From the NCBI GenBank assembly GCA_013151215.1, contig JAADIS010000113.1, positions 1-64,000 of the forward strand: DNA of 64,000 bases, written 5' to 3'. Under the pieces are notes generated by a model that saw nothing but the letters and a program-made list of their open reading frames with translations, had not been told where the DNA came from and ran no database searches. Source of the stretch: Chlorobiota bacterium. Lineage in GTDB: Bacteria; Bacteroidota; Bacteroidia; Bacteroidales; F082. This document shows, piece after piece, positions 1 through 9,993 of this stretch (position 1 is its first letter; each line of letters begins with the position of its first letter). Made by a program: the position numbers and the translations under genes.

Positions 1-153
1 CACTAAGGCACGAAGTTTCACCAAGCAATTTATATAATGTATAACCATCTGATAACAAATATATTAAGGCCTAGTGTTGGTATGCGAAACTTCAGTAATA
101 CTTGTTCATTTTCCTGTTTAAGCAGTTAATGCAATTTTTAAGCAGCCACCAAT

Positions 154-2112
154 TTAGTTTTTTATCAAATATTCCTCAATAATTTTATTGAAAGTGTTTT
201 CATTAATGGGCTTAGCGATAAAATCATTGCAACCAGCCGAAAATGCAAGTTTTCTTTTATCATCTGTGGTATAAGCTGTTTGTGCGATAACCGGTAATTC
301 CGGGAAAAGCTTCTTGATTTCCTTTGTGGCTTCAAAGCCATCCATCACCGGCATTTTCAAGTCCATCAGCACCAGCTCGATTTCTTTGTTTTGCTTACAC
401 AGCTCGATGGCGTCCAGTCCATGTTTGGCATGTAGCAGAAACAAGTCCAGATCAATTCTTTTCAGTATCGTTTCAATTAACAAATAGTTCAATTCTTCAT
501 CCTCTACGATAAGTATCGTATAAACATGTTTCCTGATTGTATCCTGTAAGGCATTATTGATTTTGTCATTACTGTTATCGACTAGGTTGACAGGCTTATA
601 CGGGATTGAGATAATGAATGTGGAACCTTTGCCCTTTTCGGACCGGAGTGAGATATCCCCCCCAAGCAGCTCAGTGTTTTCTTTGGCGATCGACAAGCCC
701 AGTCCAAGGCCCCCGATGTTTTTTGTCAGTTGCTTTTTCTCTTGTGAGAAGCGCTTAAATATCACTTCCTGGTTTTTCGCTTCTATTCCAATTCCCGTAT
801 CTTTTACATATAAATCAAGCTTGTCGTTTTTTAGGTGATATCCGAATTCGATAAAACCCTCAAAAGTAAATTTCAAGGCATTTTCCAGAAGGTTGCTGAC
901 TATTTTGTTCAACTTGGTCTTGTCGGTATGTATCGTGCTTCCCCTGTCTGACAACTCTTTTTTCAGATAGAGCGATATTTGCTTTTCTTTTGCCTTCAGG
1001 TCAAAAACGGAAAACTGTTCCAAGAGCAATGTGTTCAAACAAACCTCTTCTTCGATAATAGCAACCTGTTTGGTCTCCAATTGCGATATTTCGAGTATAT
1101 CGTCGATAATCCGCAACAATTGTTTACCGCTGTTGCGAATGATGTTCACATAATGTATTCGCATATCTTCGTTGATGTCCGGTTTGTTCAACAAACCTGA
1201 GAAACCCAGAATCGCATTCATTGGGGTCCGAATTTCATGCGACATATTTTGTAAAAACTCGGTCTTCAGTTTGTCGCTTTCTTCCGCCTTTTCTTTGGCA
1301 GCGATGATATCCATGTTTTTTTGTTCTATTTCCCATTCCGTTTTTTTCCTTTCGGTGATATCCCTAACGGCGGTCACGCGAAGCATTTTACCCAATATGC
1401 TGATGTTGCGTGCTTCCACCTCAAGCGGGATTATGGTCCCGTCTTTTTTTGCTCCCTCTATTTCGTATGGTTTTGCATAATTCCGTTTGATATTATCATT
1501 AACAACATTCCTCCATACGGGGGGGACAAGCATCTCTATTATGTTGCGGCCTATCAGTTCCTCTTTAGAATAGGCGAACATTTTCGAGAACGACATATTT
1601 ACATCAACTACTATCCCGTTGTCATGTATTAAAATACCTTCAAATGTGATATCTGAAAGAAGCTTGTATTTCCTCTCATGCTCCTTGAGCCTTTCCAGTG
1701 CCAGGCTCAATTCCTCCCTTTGCTGTTTGTTCTCAAGCTCGAGGTTATATAAATGCAGGGCGCTCTCGATTATCTTCAATAATTCCTTCTTTTCCCAAGG
1801 CTTTTGTATATATTGGAAAATACGTGCATTGTTAATGGCGTTCTGCATAGCGTTTATATCCGAGTATCCCGTTATCAAAATCCTGTTTGGCTCGGGAAAA
1901 TGCTCCAATGTATATTTCAGGAACTCCACGCCGTTCATTTCAGGCATGCGCTGGTCGCTCAACACTAGGTCGATCTTAACCTCATCAAGGATTTTCATTC
2001 CTTCCCTGGCCGAAACAGCCGTATAAACATTGAATTTTCTTCGAAAGGTATCTTTGAAAATCCGCAAATTGCTTTCCTCGTCATCAACGTATAATAGCGA
2101 AAACATATTCAT
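154..2112 (-). CDS. Hybrid sensor histidine kinase (REC-PAS-HisKA-HATPase-REC)
   Basis: Cytoplasmic hybrid kinase with no membrane segment or signal peptide. The N-terminal receiver (about residues 4-120) has the acidic pair D10/D11, phospho-acceptor D53 and K104. A short coiled coil leads to a PAS domain (about 150-260), then a HisKA domain with H292 in the motif SHEIRTP, a HATPase domain with the N, G1 (DTGIGIE) and G2 (GLGLGLS) boxes, and a C-terminal receiver (about 530-650) with D584. Phosphate could enter from a partner kinase through the N-terminal receiver and leave through the C-terminal one. It is the last gene of a five-gene operon and follows the lone receiver gene by 5 nt. Its N-terminal receiver closely resembles that protein. 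No DNA-binding output domain is present, so the final target is unknown. The start could also be the Met two codons downstream. Confidence 0.93.
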   Translation of the reverse strand: MNMFSLLYVDDEESNLRIFKDTFRRKFNVYTAVSAREGMKILDEVKIDLVLSDQRMPEMNGVEFLKYTLEHFPEPNRILITGYSDINAMQNAINNARIFQYIQKPWEKKELLKIIESALHLYNLELENKQQREELSLALERLKEHERKYKLLSDITFEGILIHDNGIVVDVNMSFSKMFAYSKEELIGRNIIEMLVPPVWRNVVNDNIKRNYAKPYEIEGAKKDGTIIPLEVEARNISILGKMLRVTAVRDITERKKTEWEIEQKNMDIIAAKEKAEESDKLKTEFLQNMSHEIRTPMNAILGFSGLLNKPDINEDMRIHYVNIIRNSGKQLLRIIDDILEISQLETKQVAIIEEEVCLNTLLLEQFSVFDLKAKEKQISLYLKKELSDRGSTIHTDKTKLNKIVSNLLENALKFTFEGFIEFGYHLKNDKLDLYVKDTGIGIEAKNQEVIFKRFSQEKKQLTKNIGGLGLGLSIAKENTELLGGDISLRSEKGKGSTFIISIPYKPVNLVDNSNDKINNALQDTIRKHVYTILIVEDEELNYLLIETILKRIDLDLFLLHAKHGLDAIELCKQNKEIELVLMDLKMPVMDGFEATKEIKKLFPELPVIAQTAYTTDDKRKLAFSAGCNDFIAKPINENTFNKIIEEYLIKN

Positions 2113-2117
2113 AGTTC

Positions 2118-2501
2118 TTAAGTTTTAATAGTTTTATTGATTATTTCAAGAAGTTCCACATAATTCCAAGGCTTGGGGACAAACCGGGAAAGCTTATATT
2201 TTTCAAATGCTTCTTTTATATGCTCGTCTTCCATATATCCACTTAATATCAATCTGTTGGGCGGTATCTCCGAAAATCTTTTGCTTATCTCGCACAAAAG
2301 GTCCACACCTGTCATGCCTGGTATTCTTTGGTCGGTTATTACCACATCTACTGCAAGCTGCCCCAAAATATCAAAGGCATCAAAACCTGGTATGGCCGTA
2401 AAGACCTCAAAGTCCCTCCTAAACGTATCCTTAAAGATCCTCAAGTTGCTTGATTCGTCATCAACGTAGAGTACTTTATGTCTTTGTTTCATGGCTTCCA
2501 T
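2118..2501 (-). CDS. Single-domain response regulator
   Basis: A 127-aa CheY-like receiver with no output domain. The acidic pair D14/D15, phospho-acceptor D57 (motif ITDQRIP) and the conserved Lys-Pro near residue 105 are present. The start ATG shares its A with the stop codon of the upstream kinase gene (TAATG), so translation is probably coupled. Its first 35 residues are very similar to the start of the neighbouring hybrid kinase (shared core LRIFKDTFRR), which points to a tandem receiver duplication. The likely role is a phosphate shuttle between the YfiR-type kinase and the hybrid kinase; this is inferred from gene order. Confidence 0.93.
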   Translation of the reverse strand: MEAMKQRHKVLYVDDESSNLRIFKDTFRRDFEVFTAIPGFDAFDILGQLAVDVVITDQRIPGMTGVDLLCEISKRFSEIPPNRLILSGYMEDEHIKEAFEKYKLSRFVPKPWNYVELLEIINKTIKT

Positions 2502-4495
2502 TATTTGACAGGCAATATAATAATAATTTCACTTCCTTCTCCGGGCTCCGATATCACTTTTATCCGACCTTTATGCTCTTGGATAATACCATAAGTAATC
2601 GACATGCCAAGCCCCGTGCCAGAACCAACGTCTTTAGTTGTAAAAAACGGGTCGAAAAGTTTCATGCGGGTATCGGCATCCATACCGATACCGTTGTCTT
2701 TTATGGAGATGTTTACTTGTTGGCTTTTCAGGTAGGTGGAGATCTCGATTTTACCCTTATCTTTTATTGCATCGATGGCGTTTGCCAGGACATTGAGGAA
2801 AGCCTGGTTTAATTTCCCCGGATAACATAGTATCTCAGGTACTTCCAGCTTATAATCCTTAATTATATCAATAGAGTTCTTATACTTGTTTTTTAGCAAT
2901 AGCAAGGAGTTGTCCAGGCCCTCGTGCAAATTATACGGCTGTAGGTTATCCCTGTCGGCCCTGGTAAAGCTGCGAAGCCCTTTCACTATCTCTGCCGTCC
3001 GGTCTGCTCCAATCCTGATATCGGCTATAATTCCCGGAATAGCCTTGTAAGATTCGTCGAAATAGTTCTCCCTTTTCAGTTTGTTTATTAGCAGCAGCTT
3101 CTCTTTTAAATTATCTCTTTCAGGATCAAGTTTTCTTATCTCTTCAATTACCGGGTCAATATCTTCAAAATCGCGTTGCAGACTGTTGATACCTGCATAT
3201 ACGAAGTTGATTGGGTTATTTATCTCGTGGGCAATTCCGGCCGACAACATACCCAGTGAGGCCATTTTCTCGGATTGTATCAGGTGCTGTTGAGTCTGCT
3301 TCAAATTATCAAGCGTGGCTAGCAGTTCTTCGTTATTGGCTTGAAGATCCTTATTTATCTTATCAATTAACTGTTTCTGCTTGGCGAGTTTGTTGGCTTT
3401 TCTGTGGTTTTGACGATACTCGAACAAAAGAGTCAGTACCAAAGAACCTATAACGACTATCACTAACAACAAAACGAGCATGAGGTTTTTTTGCTTTATG
3501 ATAGTTATGGTCTTATCTTTTATAGATCTGTTCTTTTGGGCTATTTCATTATTGATGATGTCGATCTGCACATATTGGTTTTCCAGTATTTTTTTACTGC
3601 TATCGATTTCCTGTTTTTGCAACTGAAGGGTCCTCTTGTTTTGGTCGAGCCTGTGCTGCAGCTGACCGAGCAATTCACGGTTGTCTTGCAGTTTCTTTTT
3701 ATATAAACCTACCTCTGTTTTGTATTTTTCGGCTTTCTCCAGCTCCTCTTTCAAAATCTTCTGCTGAGAATTTATTTCCCTGGTTTGCGACTGTATGATT
3801 TCATGCTGTTTCCTTGTTGCCTGCAATTGCTTGTCCAAGCTTGCGTTGCCTTTTGCGATCATATCCCTCAATTGATCCGCTTGTTTGGAAAGCTCGTTGA
3901 TTTCTTGTTCCATATCGCGCAATTTCTTTTGCGTTTTATAATAGACCTTAGCCACGTCGATTTCGGTACCGCCCATTAATAATATTTCATCGCTTAACAG
4001 CAATTTCTGATTAATGATATTGGGCTTGTTTATCTCGAACTCAAGTTTTTGGTCATCGGTACTGTATATATTGAGCATCACATAACTCTTCAGGCTATAA
4101 TCCTCGCTCACCAGCAAAATGCCACTGCCTTCAGCAATATCAAAAACATCTAGATAAAGGTAACTCTTGTCCTTGGCCACAAAAACCATCTGCGATTTTT
4201 TTATGACAGCCCGGTCCACCTTGTTCGATACAGTTAGTTTAATGGATTTTCCGTGTATTTTCTCTTGAGCCGCCATTTTCCCCAACTCTTTGATTATATC
4301 TGTATTAGAGCTTAACAAGACCAAATTGAATTCAGGAAAATTGTCTTTGGGCCACTTTATCTTATTGCCGAAATTATAAATATAACCGCCAATAACCTCA
4401 GTCCTTGTCAACTGGGCATCAGCCTTGTTGAACCAGCCTGTGGCCATCGCCAGCAGTATGGCTAAGGTCATTCGATATAGATGTGTTTTTTTCAT
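2501..4495 (-). CDS. Membrane histidine kinase with N-terminal YfiR-like (DUF4154) domain
   Basis: The 664-aa protein starts with a signal peptide (to about residue 28). A YfiR/DUF4154-type periplasmic domain follows (about 30-180), recognisable by [15 protein letters not shown] near its start and by MVFVAKDK and GILLVSEDY. Next come a long coiled coil (about 185-330), one membrane segment (about 335-360), a HisKA-like helix pair with H423 in GIAHEINNP, and a HATPase domain with DNGIGMD and GTGLGMS. YfiR domains are periplasmic repressor or sensor modules, classically paired with diguanylate cyclases; here the module is fused to a kinase. The start overlaps the upstream TonB receptor by ATGA. 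The periplasmic domain may read a state of the TonB receptors made from the same mRNA (inference). Confidence 0.88.
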   Translation of the reverse strand: MKKTHLYRMTLAILLAMATGWFNKADAQLTRTEVIGGYIYNFGNKIKWPKDNFPEFNLVLLSSNTDIIKELGKMAAQEKIHGKSIKLTVSNKVDRAVIKKSQMVFVAKDKSYLYLDVFDIAEGSGILLVSEDYSLKSYVMLNIYSTDDQKLEFEINKPNIINQKLLLSDEILLMGGTEIDVAKVYYKTQKKLRDMEQEINELSKQADQLRDMIAKGNASLDKQLQATRKQHEIIQSQTREINSQQKILKEELEKAEKYKTEVGLYKKKLQDNRELLGQLQHRLDQNKRTLQLQKQEIDSSKKILENQYVQIDIINNEIAQKNRSIKDKTITIIKQKNLMLVLLLVIVVIGSLVLTLLFEYRQNHRKANKLAKQKQLIDKINKDLQANNEELLATLDNLKQTQQHLIQSEKMASLGMLSAGIAHEINNPINFVYAGINSLQRDFEDIDPVIEEIRKLDPERDNLKEKLLLINKLKRENYFDESYKAIPGIIADIRIGADRTAEIVKGLRSFTRADRDNLQPYNLHEGLDNSLLLLKNKYKNSIDIIKDYKLEVPEILCYPGKLNQAFLNVLANAIDAIKDKGKIEISTYLKSQQVNISIKDNGIGMDADTRMKLFDPFFTTKDVGSGTGLGMSITYGIIQEHKGRIKVISEPGEGSEIIIILPVK

Positions 4496-6468
4496 TTATC
4501 GTCAAATTTATAGTTTAGCTTGAGCATAAAATTTTGTTGTGGCTGTCTGTATCTTTCAGGGGGGCGATTTGAAGTATGATAATATTCGGCATTGAGGATA
4601 TTATTGGCAATAAGCTGAAAATCGATGTTTTTAAACTTAACGAACGACAAGCTGCCATCGAGCACTACTGCCGCATCAACATAATTGCTTCCCGTTGTTG
4701 TGATGCTTACGGGGTTTTTTCTTCTTCCGTAATAGTTCATCCTCAAGTTCAGTACACATAAATCCCTAAAACGATATGTAAAACCTGCATTGGCCGTATG
4801 TTTGGCGATTTCGGCGACTTCGACTTTATTTTCGTCAAGGCTGTAATTAAAAGTATAGTTGGCATAAAAGTTCCAGCTACCGACAGAATACCTTGTCCAT
4901 ATTTCAAGACCATCGGTTTCGATTTTCCCAAGGTTTATCCAATGATAACTGTTAAGGCTGTCAACATTGCTTTTTACAAAGGCCTGGGAGAGCTTGTTGT
5001 TATATAAAGTTATCGCTAAAATAAGGTTCCGTGAGAAGTATAGGTTATTGGAAAACTCGAAGGATCTGATTTTCTCAGGTTTAAGTTCAGGATTCCCTAT
5101 GCCGCTTGTAAAATCCCAAGGCCGCGGGGCCCGATAGGCTTCAGTATATAAAAGTTTTGAGGTTAATTTGCGATAATTGAATATCAGCCCAACTTTTGGC
5201 GTAGCCACCTTATCGTAGTAGGTACTATAATCGAAGCGGAAACCGGCAACGACGAGCAGAGGAGGCAATAAAGTATAATCGCTTCTCATGAAAACACTCA
5301 TCAACCCGTTTTGTACCATTGGGGGTTTTGGCGGCTTTGCAGGACGCTCCGACAGAGACCCGCTATATGTTTTGGAAAAACCTGACGCAAGTTCTTCATA
5401 TTGCAATGAAAGCCCCGAAATCAACTTCAATTTATTTTTATGATTGTAAACCATGAGATTCTCGTTCCCAAAAAGGAAATTGGGGCGATAATACCCTGTT
5501 TGCGAGGAATCTTTGATCATGCCTACGGTATTATCCATTACAATGGCATTTCGGTTGTAAAGGCTTGTGCTTAATATGAGGTTCTCGCCAAATTGATGAG
5601 AGTAATTGACATAGGCATTCGCAAACGAGATATTCCAGAGAGTTCCAAAATCCTGATACGTGGTCCCTGTCGATTTATAGTTAGTGGTTCGTGACGACTG
5701 TTTATTCATATAGTTTATGCCGACTTTAAAACCTTTGAATTTCATTTTCAGATCAACGGAATAGTCATTTTCGAAATTTTCCATCTGATTGCTCCAGTTA
5801 AAATCTCCTGCCGCTCCGGAAAGCTCGGCCTTTTGGCTGGTTTTATACATAGCCGCCAAGCTAATTCCAAGTCCGTTTTTTTCGCCGCCGGCACTAAGGC
5901 TTGCGCCAAAGGTGTTGAAGCCTCCTGTTAGCACCGACCCTTGCAGACCCTTGTTGTCCTTGGTGATGATGTTTATGACACCTGAGATGGCATTGGTGCC
6001 ATAAACCACGGAGGCCGCTCCGTAAACTACTTCGATACGATCCACATTGTCGAGGTTATATTGCGCCCCGCCATAAAAGCCTCCCGAATTAAGCTCGTTT
6101 ACTTGTACGCCGTTGACAAGCACGAGAATAAGGTTGTTCTGGCTTGGTATCCCGCGCTGGAATATATAGGAATTGAATCCAAGGGTATTCCTGAACTGAA
6201 AGCCAGGTAAGTTAGCAAGTACCTGATCCAGAGTAAAATACCCCCCTTCCTTTATTTCCTGTGCCGTGACCACCTGTACGTTTGCAGGCGATTTCCTTGC
6301 CTCTTGCGGTGTTTTGCTTACTGTTACCACCGATAAGTTCGAGAGTTCCATTAAATTGAAACGATACACATCCAGGCTATCGGCCTGCGGCAAAACGTAA
6401 CCGGCCCGTGCCGTAAGCAAAAGCAAAATCAAAAACCGGACTATATGTGTTTTCCCCCCTCGCACCAT
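4492..6468 (-). CDS. TonB-dependent outer-membrane receptor
   Basis: A 658-aa beta-barrel receptor. A signal peptide is followed by a plug domain with the typical strings VQVVTAQEI, VLANLPGF, RIEVVYG and ISGVINIITK, then a barrel with alternating aromatic strands and a C-terminal strand ending in a charged tail (NYKFDDK). There is no N-terminal carboxypeptidase-like domain. The longer reading frame begins at a TTG that overlaps the previous stop; the ATG at 6468 leaves a 2-nt gap and is the likelier start. It lies between a second TonB receptor and a YfiR-type kinase in one operon. The substrate is unknown; no SusD partner, siderophore gene or periplasmic binding protein is adjacent. Confidence 0.9.
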   Translation of the reverse strand: MVRGGKTHIVRFLILLLLTARAGYVLPQADSLDVYRFNLMELSNLSVVTVSKTPQEARKSPANVQVVTAQEIKEGGYFTLDQVLANLPGFQFRNTLGFNSYIFQRGIPSQNNLILVLVNGVQVNELNSGGFYGGAQYNLDNVDRIEVVYGAASVVYGTNAISGVINIITKDNKGLQGSVLTGGFNTFGASLSAGGEKNGLGISLAAMYKTSQKAELSGAAGDFNWSNQMENFENDYSVDLKMKFKGFKVGINYMNKQSSRTTNYKSTGTTYQDFGTLWNISFANAYVNYSHQFGENLILSTSLYNRNAIVMDNTVGMIKDSSQTGYYRPNFLFGNENLMVYNHKNKLKLISGLSLQYEELASGFSKTYSGSLSERPAKPPKPPMVQNGLMSVFMRSDYTLLPPLLVVAGFRFDYSTYYDKVATPKVGLIFNYRKLTSKLLYTEAYRAPRPWDFTSGIGNPELKPEKIRSFEFSNNLYFSRNLILAITLYNNKLSQAFVKSNVDSLNSYHWINLGKIETDGLEIWTRYSVGSWNFYANYTFNYSLDENKVEVAEIAKHTANAGFTYRFRDLCVLNLRMNYYGRRKNPVSITTTGSNYVDAAVVLDGSLSFVKFKNIDFQLIANNILNAEYYHTSNRPPERYRQPQQNFMLKLNYKFDDK

Positions 6469-6470
6469 AC

Positions 6471-8729
6471 TCAAAATTTATAGGAGATAGTTGCCAGGAA
6501 AGTTCTTCCCAATTGTGGATGATATGATGGAATATGTCCTTCCGGATTAGAATTGGAACCATGCTCATAAGCATCGATGTAGCCATTTCCCGTTTCCCTT
6601 CCAAGACCGTAATATTGCTCGTCAAGGATATTGTTTACAATAAACTGCAAGCTAAATTGATTAGCAATTCGATAAGTAATGACCAAGTTTCCCTTTAGGT
6701 AGGAAGGTGCATAGCCGTTTTCGTTCCGTTGCAGCCATTGATTTGTCGAGGGGGCCAGCCGCCTGCCCACATAGTTGAACCTCAAGTCAACAATAAACCT
6801 ATGTTTTAAAAAATCAATATTGATACCTGCATTTGCTTTTTTTCGTGCTATCCCTTCAATTTCATATAAAGCCAAATCGTTGGCGGACATTCCTGACAAA
6901 AAACTGTAATTGGAATAGAAACGAATCTTTTTGGTGATTTGAACAGATAATAAGAGGCTTAGGCCCGTATAATTTATTTTCGCAAGATTCTCGTAGCGTT
7001 CCAAGGAGAGCTTGGTGCTGTCCGGTACTTTACCGATGTATTGCTTTATATCAGAATAAAAAATATTCAGCTTAATCCCTATTTTGTTTTGAAGTATCAA
7101 TGAGGACAGATCCAGTTCGCCGGTGGATATTTTTTCAGGCTTTAAGCCTGGGTTCCCCCTGAACTCGTCATACAGCTCGAAAATGCCCGGCTGCCGGAAA
7201 GCGGTGCCGAACAAAAGCTTCACATTAAAGGCGGGCAAAGGTTTATAAACAACATTTAAACGCGGATTAAGAATGCTGCCGAAATAGGAATTATAATCGT
7301 AACGAAGGCCTATGGACGACTTTAAACGCTTAGTCCAGTTATAATCCCATAAACCGTATAGCGAAGCCTCCCGCTCATAATAAACCGGATAGCTCATCGG
7401 CTGGTTTAAGCCACCTCCGTTTACGGCTATGTTCCAGGAGGATGATGTACCTGAACGTAAATAATTGTATTCGCCTAAGGAAATGATGCGGATGCTCTTG
7501 CGGTTAAGGCCTGCTTTAACTCCAACCAACAGTTTGCTTTTAGTACTTATTTCGTATAAAAACTTTTCTTCAAAGTAGAATTGATATGAAAAGTTGTTGT
7601 AGCTTTTAACCAGGCCGGGAAAACGGTATAGATACTTAAAACCTGTTTTGGGCAAAATACTGGTAGTACGGTAAACCAAATTGGAATTAAGGCTGAGCCT
7701 TGGGTTGAGCTTGCTGTCGTTTTGCATAAAGATATTCATAGCGCGATAATGCCCCATGCTCTCCTTATCGGTCAAATCATATTCATAGGCCAGATAGCCA
7801 GAGGCATTACCTCTCTGATAATCAGAATAAAAAAAACCTAGCCTTGTATTCTTATACGATATATTCGACCTTATGACATAACTGTTTTTCTGTGTATTGA
7901 AACCATCGGGAATAAAAGTTCCGGCCAAGGGGTTTTGTTTGTCCTGAACATAATCCCCATTCTTGTCGTAATCGGCCAAAATAGTATCAGGATACTTATT
8001 TCCGTGAAAATAACCTCCGGGATCGTAGCTGTCAAGCCCCATATCGCCTTTAGCATGAAATTGCTGCAAGGCTATCGTAAAGTTTAGGTTCTTTTTAATA
8101 TCGGTTCCATAAAAAATCTCGTTTTTCCATCTGCTGTACGAGCCAAGCGCGGAAGAGGCATATAAACCTTTAAAATGCTTTTTGGTAATAATGTTTATCA
8201 CCCCTGTATAGGCCTGTGCGCCGTACATAACCGAACCGGGGCCCTGTACTATCTCTATTTGTTCCACATCAACCAACATATTTCCATAAGTCCATAACAA
8301 TGACCAGTTGAAACTGATGTCGTTTTGCACAACACCGTCTATCATAATCAATATTTCAGGGTTCCCCACAGACCCCAGGCCACGGTTCTTGCTGTATCCA
8401 GGATATTCACCGCCGCCATCGTTATACATCATGAAATCAAAGCCTGGGATATCCTGGCATATATCAGTTAAGGTTTGGTATCCCCTTTCCACTATCATTT
8501 GCTGCGTAATAACCTGCACATTCGCCGGTGCGTCATTATAGCTTGTACTCTTTGCCATGCCGGTGCTTATTTCAACCCGGGAAAGTTCTTCAAGCGATAA
8601 GCTGTAAACGGATTTTGTTGTGTCGATTTTTTGTGCGTATAAAAAATAAGGGTATAGGATACATGATAAGACAATCGCTTTCATGAACGAAATATTCTTT
8701 CTGATTATGATATTATTCTTTCTGTGCAT
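6471..8729 (-). CDS. TonB-dependent outer-membrane receptor, first gene of signalling operon
   Basis: About 752 aa from the chosen ATG at 8729; another candidate is the ATG at 8684, directly before the signal sequence (MKAIVLSCILYPYFLYAQ). The plug carries VQVITQQMIVERGYQ, DICQDIPGF, QIEIVQGPGSVMYG and TGVINIITKK. The long barrel ends in TISYKF, a typical terminal aromatic. It is related to the next receptor but not identical (plug motifs shared, barrel diverged). The reading frame is open upstream to 8816, but those codons do not look like signal-peptide sequence. Its position at the head of an operon with sensor kinases suggests the receptor or its ligand is part of the sensed signal. The substrate is unknown. 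Confidence 0.9.
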   Translation of the reverse strand: MHRKNNIIIRKNISFMKAIVLSCILYPYFLYAQKIDTTKSVYSLSLEELSRVEISTGMAKSTSYNDAPANVQVITQQMIVERGYQTLTDICQDIPGFDFMMYNDGGGEYPGYSKNRGLGSVGNPEILIMIDGVVQNDISFNWSLLWTYGNMLVDVEQIEIVQGPGSVMYGAQAYTGVINIITKKHFKGLYASSALGSYSRWKNEIFYGTDIKKNLNFTIALQQFHAKGDMGLDSYDPGGYFHGNKYPDTILADYDKNGDYVQDKQNPLAGTFIPDGFNTQKNSYVIRSNISYKNTRLGFFYSDYQRGNASGYLAYEYDLTDKESMGHYRAMNIFMQNDSKLNPRLSLNSNLVYRTTSILPKTGFKYLYRFPGLVKSYNNFSYQFYFEEKFLYEISTKSKLLVGVKAGLNRKSIRIISLGEYNYLRSGTSSSWNIAVNGGGLNQPMSYPVYYEREASLYGLWDYNWTKRLKSSIGLRYDYNSYFGSILNPRLNVVYKPLPAFNVKLLFGTAFRQPGIFELYDEFRGNPGLKPEKISTGELDLSSLILQNKIGIKLNIFYSDIKQYIGKVPDSTKLSLERYENLAKINYTGLSLLLSVQITKKIRFYSNYSFLSGMSANDLALYEIEGIARKKANAGINIDFLKHRFIVDLRFNYVGRRLAPSTNQWLQRNENGYAPSYLKGNLVITYRIANQFSLQFIVNNILDEQYYGLGRETGNGYIDAYEHGSNSNPEGHIPSYHPQLGRTFLATISYKF

Positions 8730-9050
8730 TTTAATTTTAGTATCAAGAAAGATTTCAATATTTATGCGGTTTTCATGCTTGGGGCAACTATTGTCTAATA
8801 TACTTCCAATCTGCATTCTCCTATAAAACCGAGAAGCCTTTTCTGTATATTACTGATAACCCGACAATTCATCAGCCTCTTCCATCTCCAACATATTCAG
8901 TTTAATTTAAAGCCCATCAAATTTACAAAATTTCCCGTACAATAATCAGTATCTTCAAAAAATTCAAAAAGCGCAGGCCAGGGTTTCTAAAACAAGGGGT
9001 TTTTGTGGTTTTTATAGGGATGCCAAGAAAGGTAATTGGGGATCCTTCCA

Positions 9051-9078
9051 TAAAAAAAGCCCCGCAAAAAGCGAGGCG
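9051..9078 (-). terminator. Rho-independent terminator of tRNA-Arg
   Basis: On the minus strand a 7-bp stem (GCCTCGC / GCGGGGC, one G-U pair, loop of five T) is followed by a run of seven T. It begins 6 nt after the tRNA-Arg 3' end. Confidence 0.8.
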
Positions 9079-9083
9079 AACTG

Positions 9084-9157
9084 TGATCCCGGAAGGACTC
9101 GAACCTTCGACCCGCAGCTTAGAAGGCTGCTGCTCTATCCAGCTGAGCTACGAGACC
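9084..9157 (-). tRNA. tRNA-Arg (anticodon TCT)
   Basis: Full cloverleaf on the minus strand. The acceptor stem is GGTCTCG paired with CGGGATC, with discriminator A. The anticodon stem GCAGC/GCTGC holds the loop CTTCTAA, giving anticodon TCT. The T-loop TTCGAGT is present. The 3' CCA is not encoded. A terminator follows directly. Confidence 0.95.
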
Positions 9158-9425
9158 AGAGCGTTGTTTCAGGGCGGCAAAATTAATTATTTTTTTTATT
9201 AATATACCTTTTTTAGTATAAATCGGGACTATTTTTTTTAATTGTTTCATTTGAGCAATATTTGCGGAAGCAACTCCCAAAAACATTCATGATCAACAAA
9301 AAAGCAGAGGGTGGGCAATCTCGGGATGCATTGCGCTTTTGCACGGCGGGAACCTCAGTGGCGCTGCCACAGGAATGACAATAGTGTCGCGGGGATGCCC
9401 CTTTGCCGCCTTAAAAATAACGCAG

Positions 9426-9983
9426 CTAGTTCAAGGTGTTCCCCACGAATATCTTTGAGTCGGCATAGCTGCGTATTTCCCCTAGCATCATCGAAATATT
9501 GCTGTCGATGCCCAAGCTTGCCGAACCGAAGGAATAAGCCGACAGGTTGAAATTTATCGGACCCCGTACTCCTTGTCCCAGGTTTGGCCTGATAGTAATG
9601 ACTACGTTAATGGCTTTCCCGGGCTTTTTCGCGGAAACCCTATACTTGTCGATCACACCCTTTACGGTAATTCCCCCAATCCCGTTTAGCCCGCCGCCAA
9701 AGCCGTTGGCAAACTGAATAACCGCATCGTTATCAGAAATATACAGGAAGTTTATTTTTGGGTCAAGCGATTGCCCATTGATGGTTTTACCGGTAAAAAC
9801 GAAATCTTTATCCTCTATTTTCTTTTTCAACAGCTGCCATTCGGCTTCTTCATTTTTTTCCTTAATGGCCTTTGCGTTTTCTCGTTCCTTTTTTCTCTGT
9901 GCCTTGCTTAGGGTAGTCTGTGCCTCAATGGTGTTCCATGCAAATGCAACCAGCAATCCGAATATTAATACTTTGATTTTCAT
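9426..9983 (-). CDS. DUF4251-type exported protein
   Basis: A 185-aa protein with a signal peptide (about residues 1-21, ending IEAQ). A short Lys/Glu-rich helix (about 25-55) precedes a beta-rich domain that begins with DFVFTGKTING. This arrangement and the glycine-rich middle (FANGFGGGLNGIGGI) fit DUF4251, a Bacteroidota family of unknown function. No lipobox Cys is present, so it is probably periplasmic. It starts 10 nt after the pepE stop and is the third gene of that operon. A molecular function cannot be stated. Confidence 0.75.
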   Translation of the reverse strand: MKIKVLIFGLLVAFAWNTIEAQTTLSKAQRKKERENAKAIKEKNEEAEWQLLKKKIEDKDFVFTGKTINGQSLDPKINFLYISDNDAVIQFANGFGGGLNGIGGITVKGVIDKYRVSAKKPGKAINVVITIRPNLGQGVRGPINFNLSAYSFGSASLGIDSNISMMLGEIRSYADSKIFVGNTLN

Positions 9984-9993
9984 AAGTTTATAA

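Noticed and set aside
9158-9425. GC-rich stretch with short plus-strand frame (9311-9550)
   Set aside because: The frame overlaps the DUF4251 gene, has biased Cys/Arg composition and no start signal. It is read as noncoding or old repeat debris.
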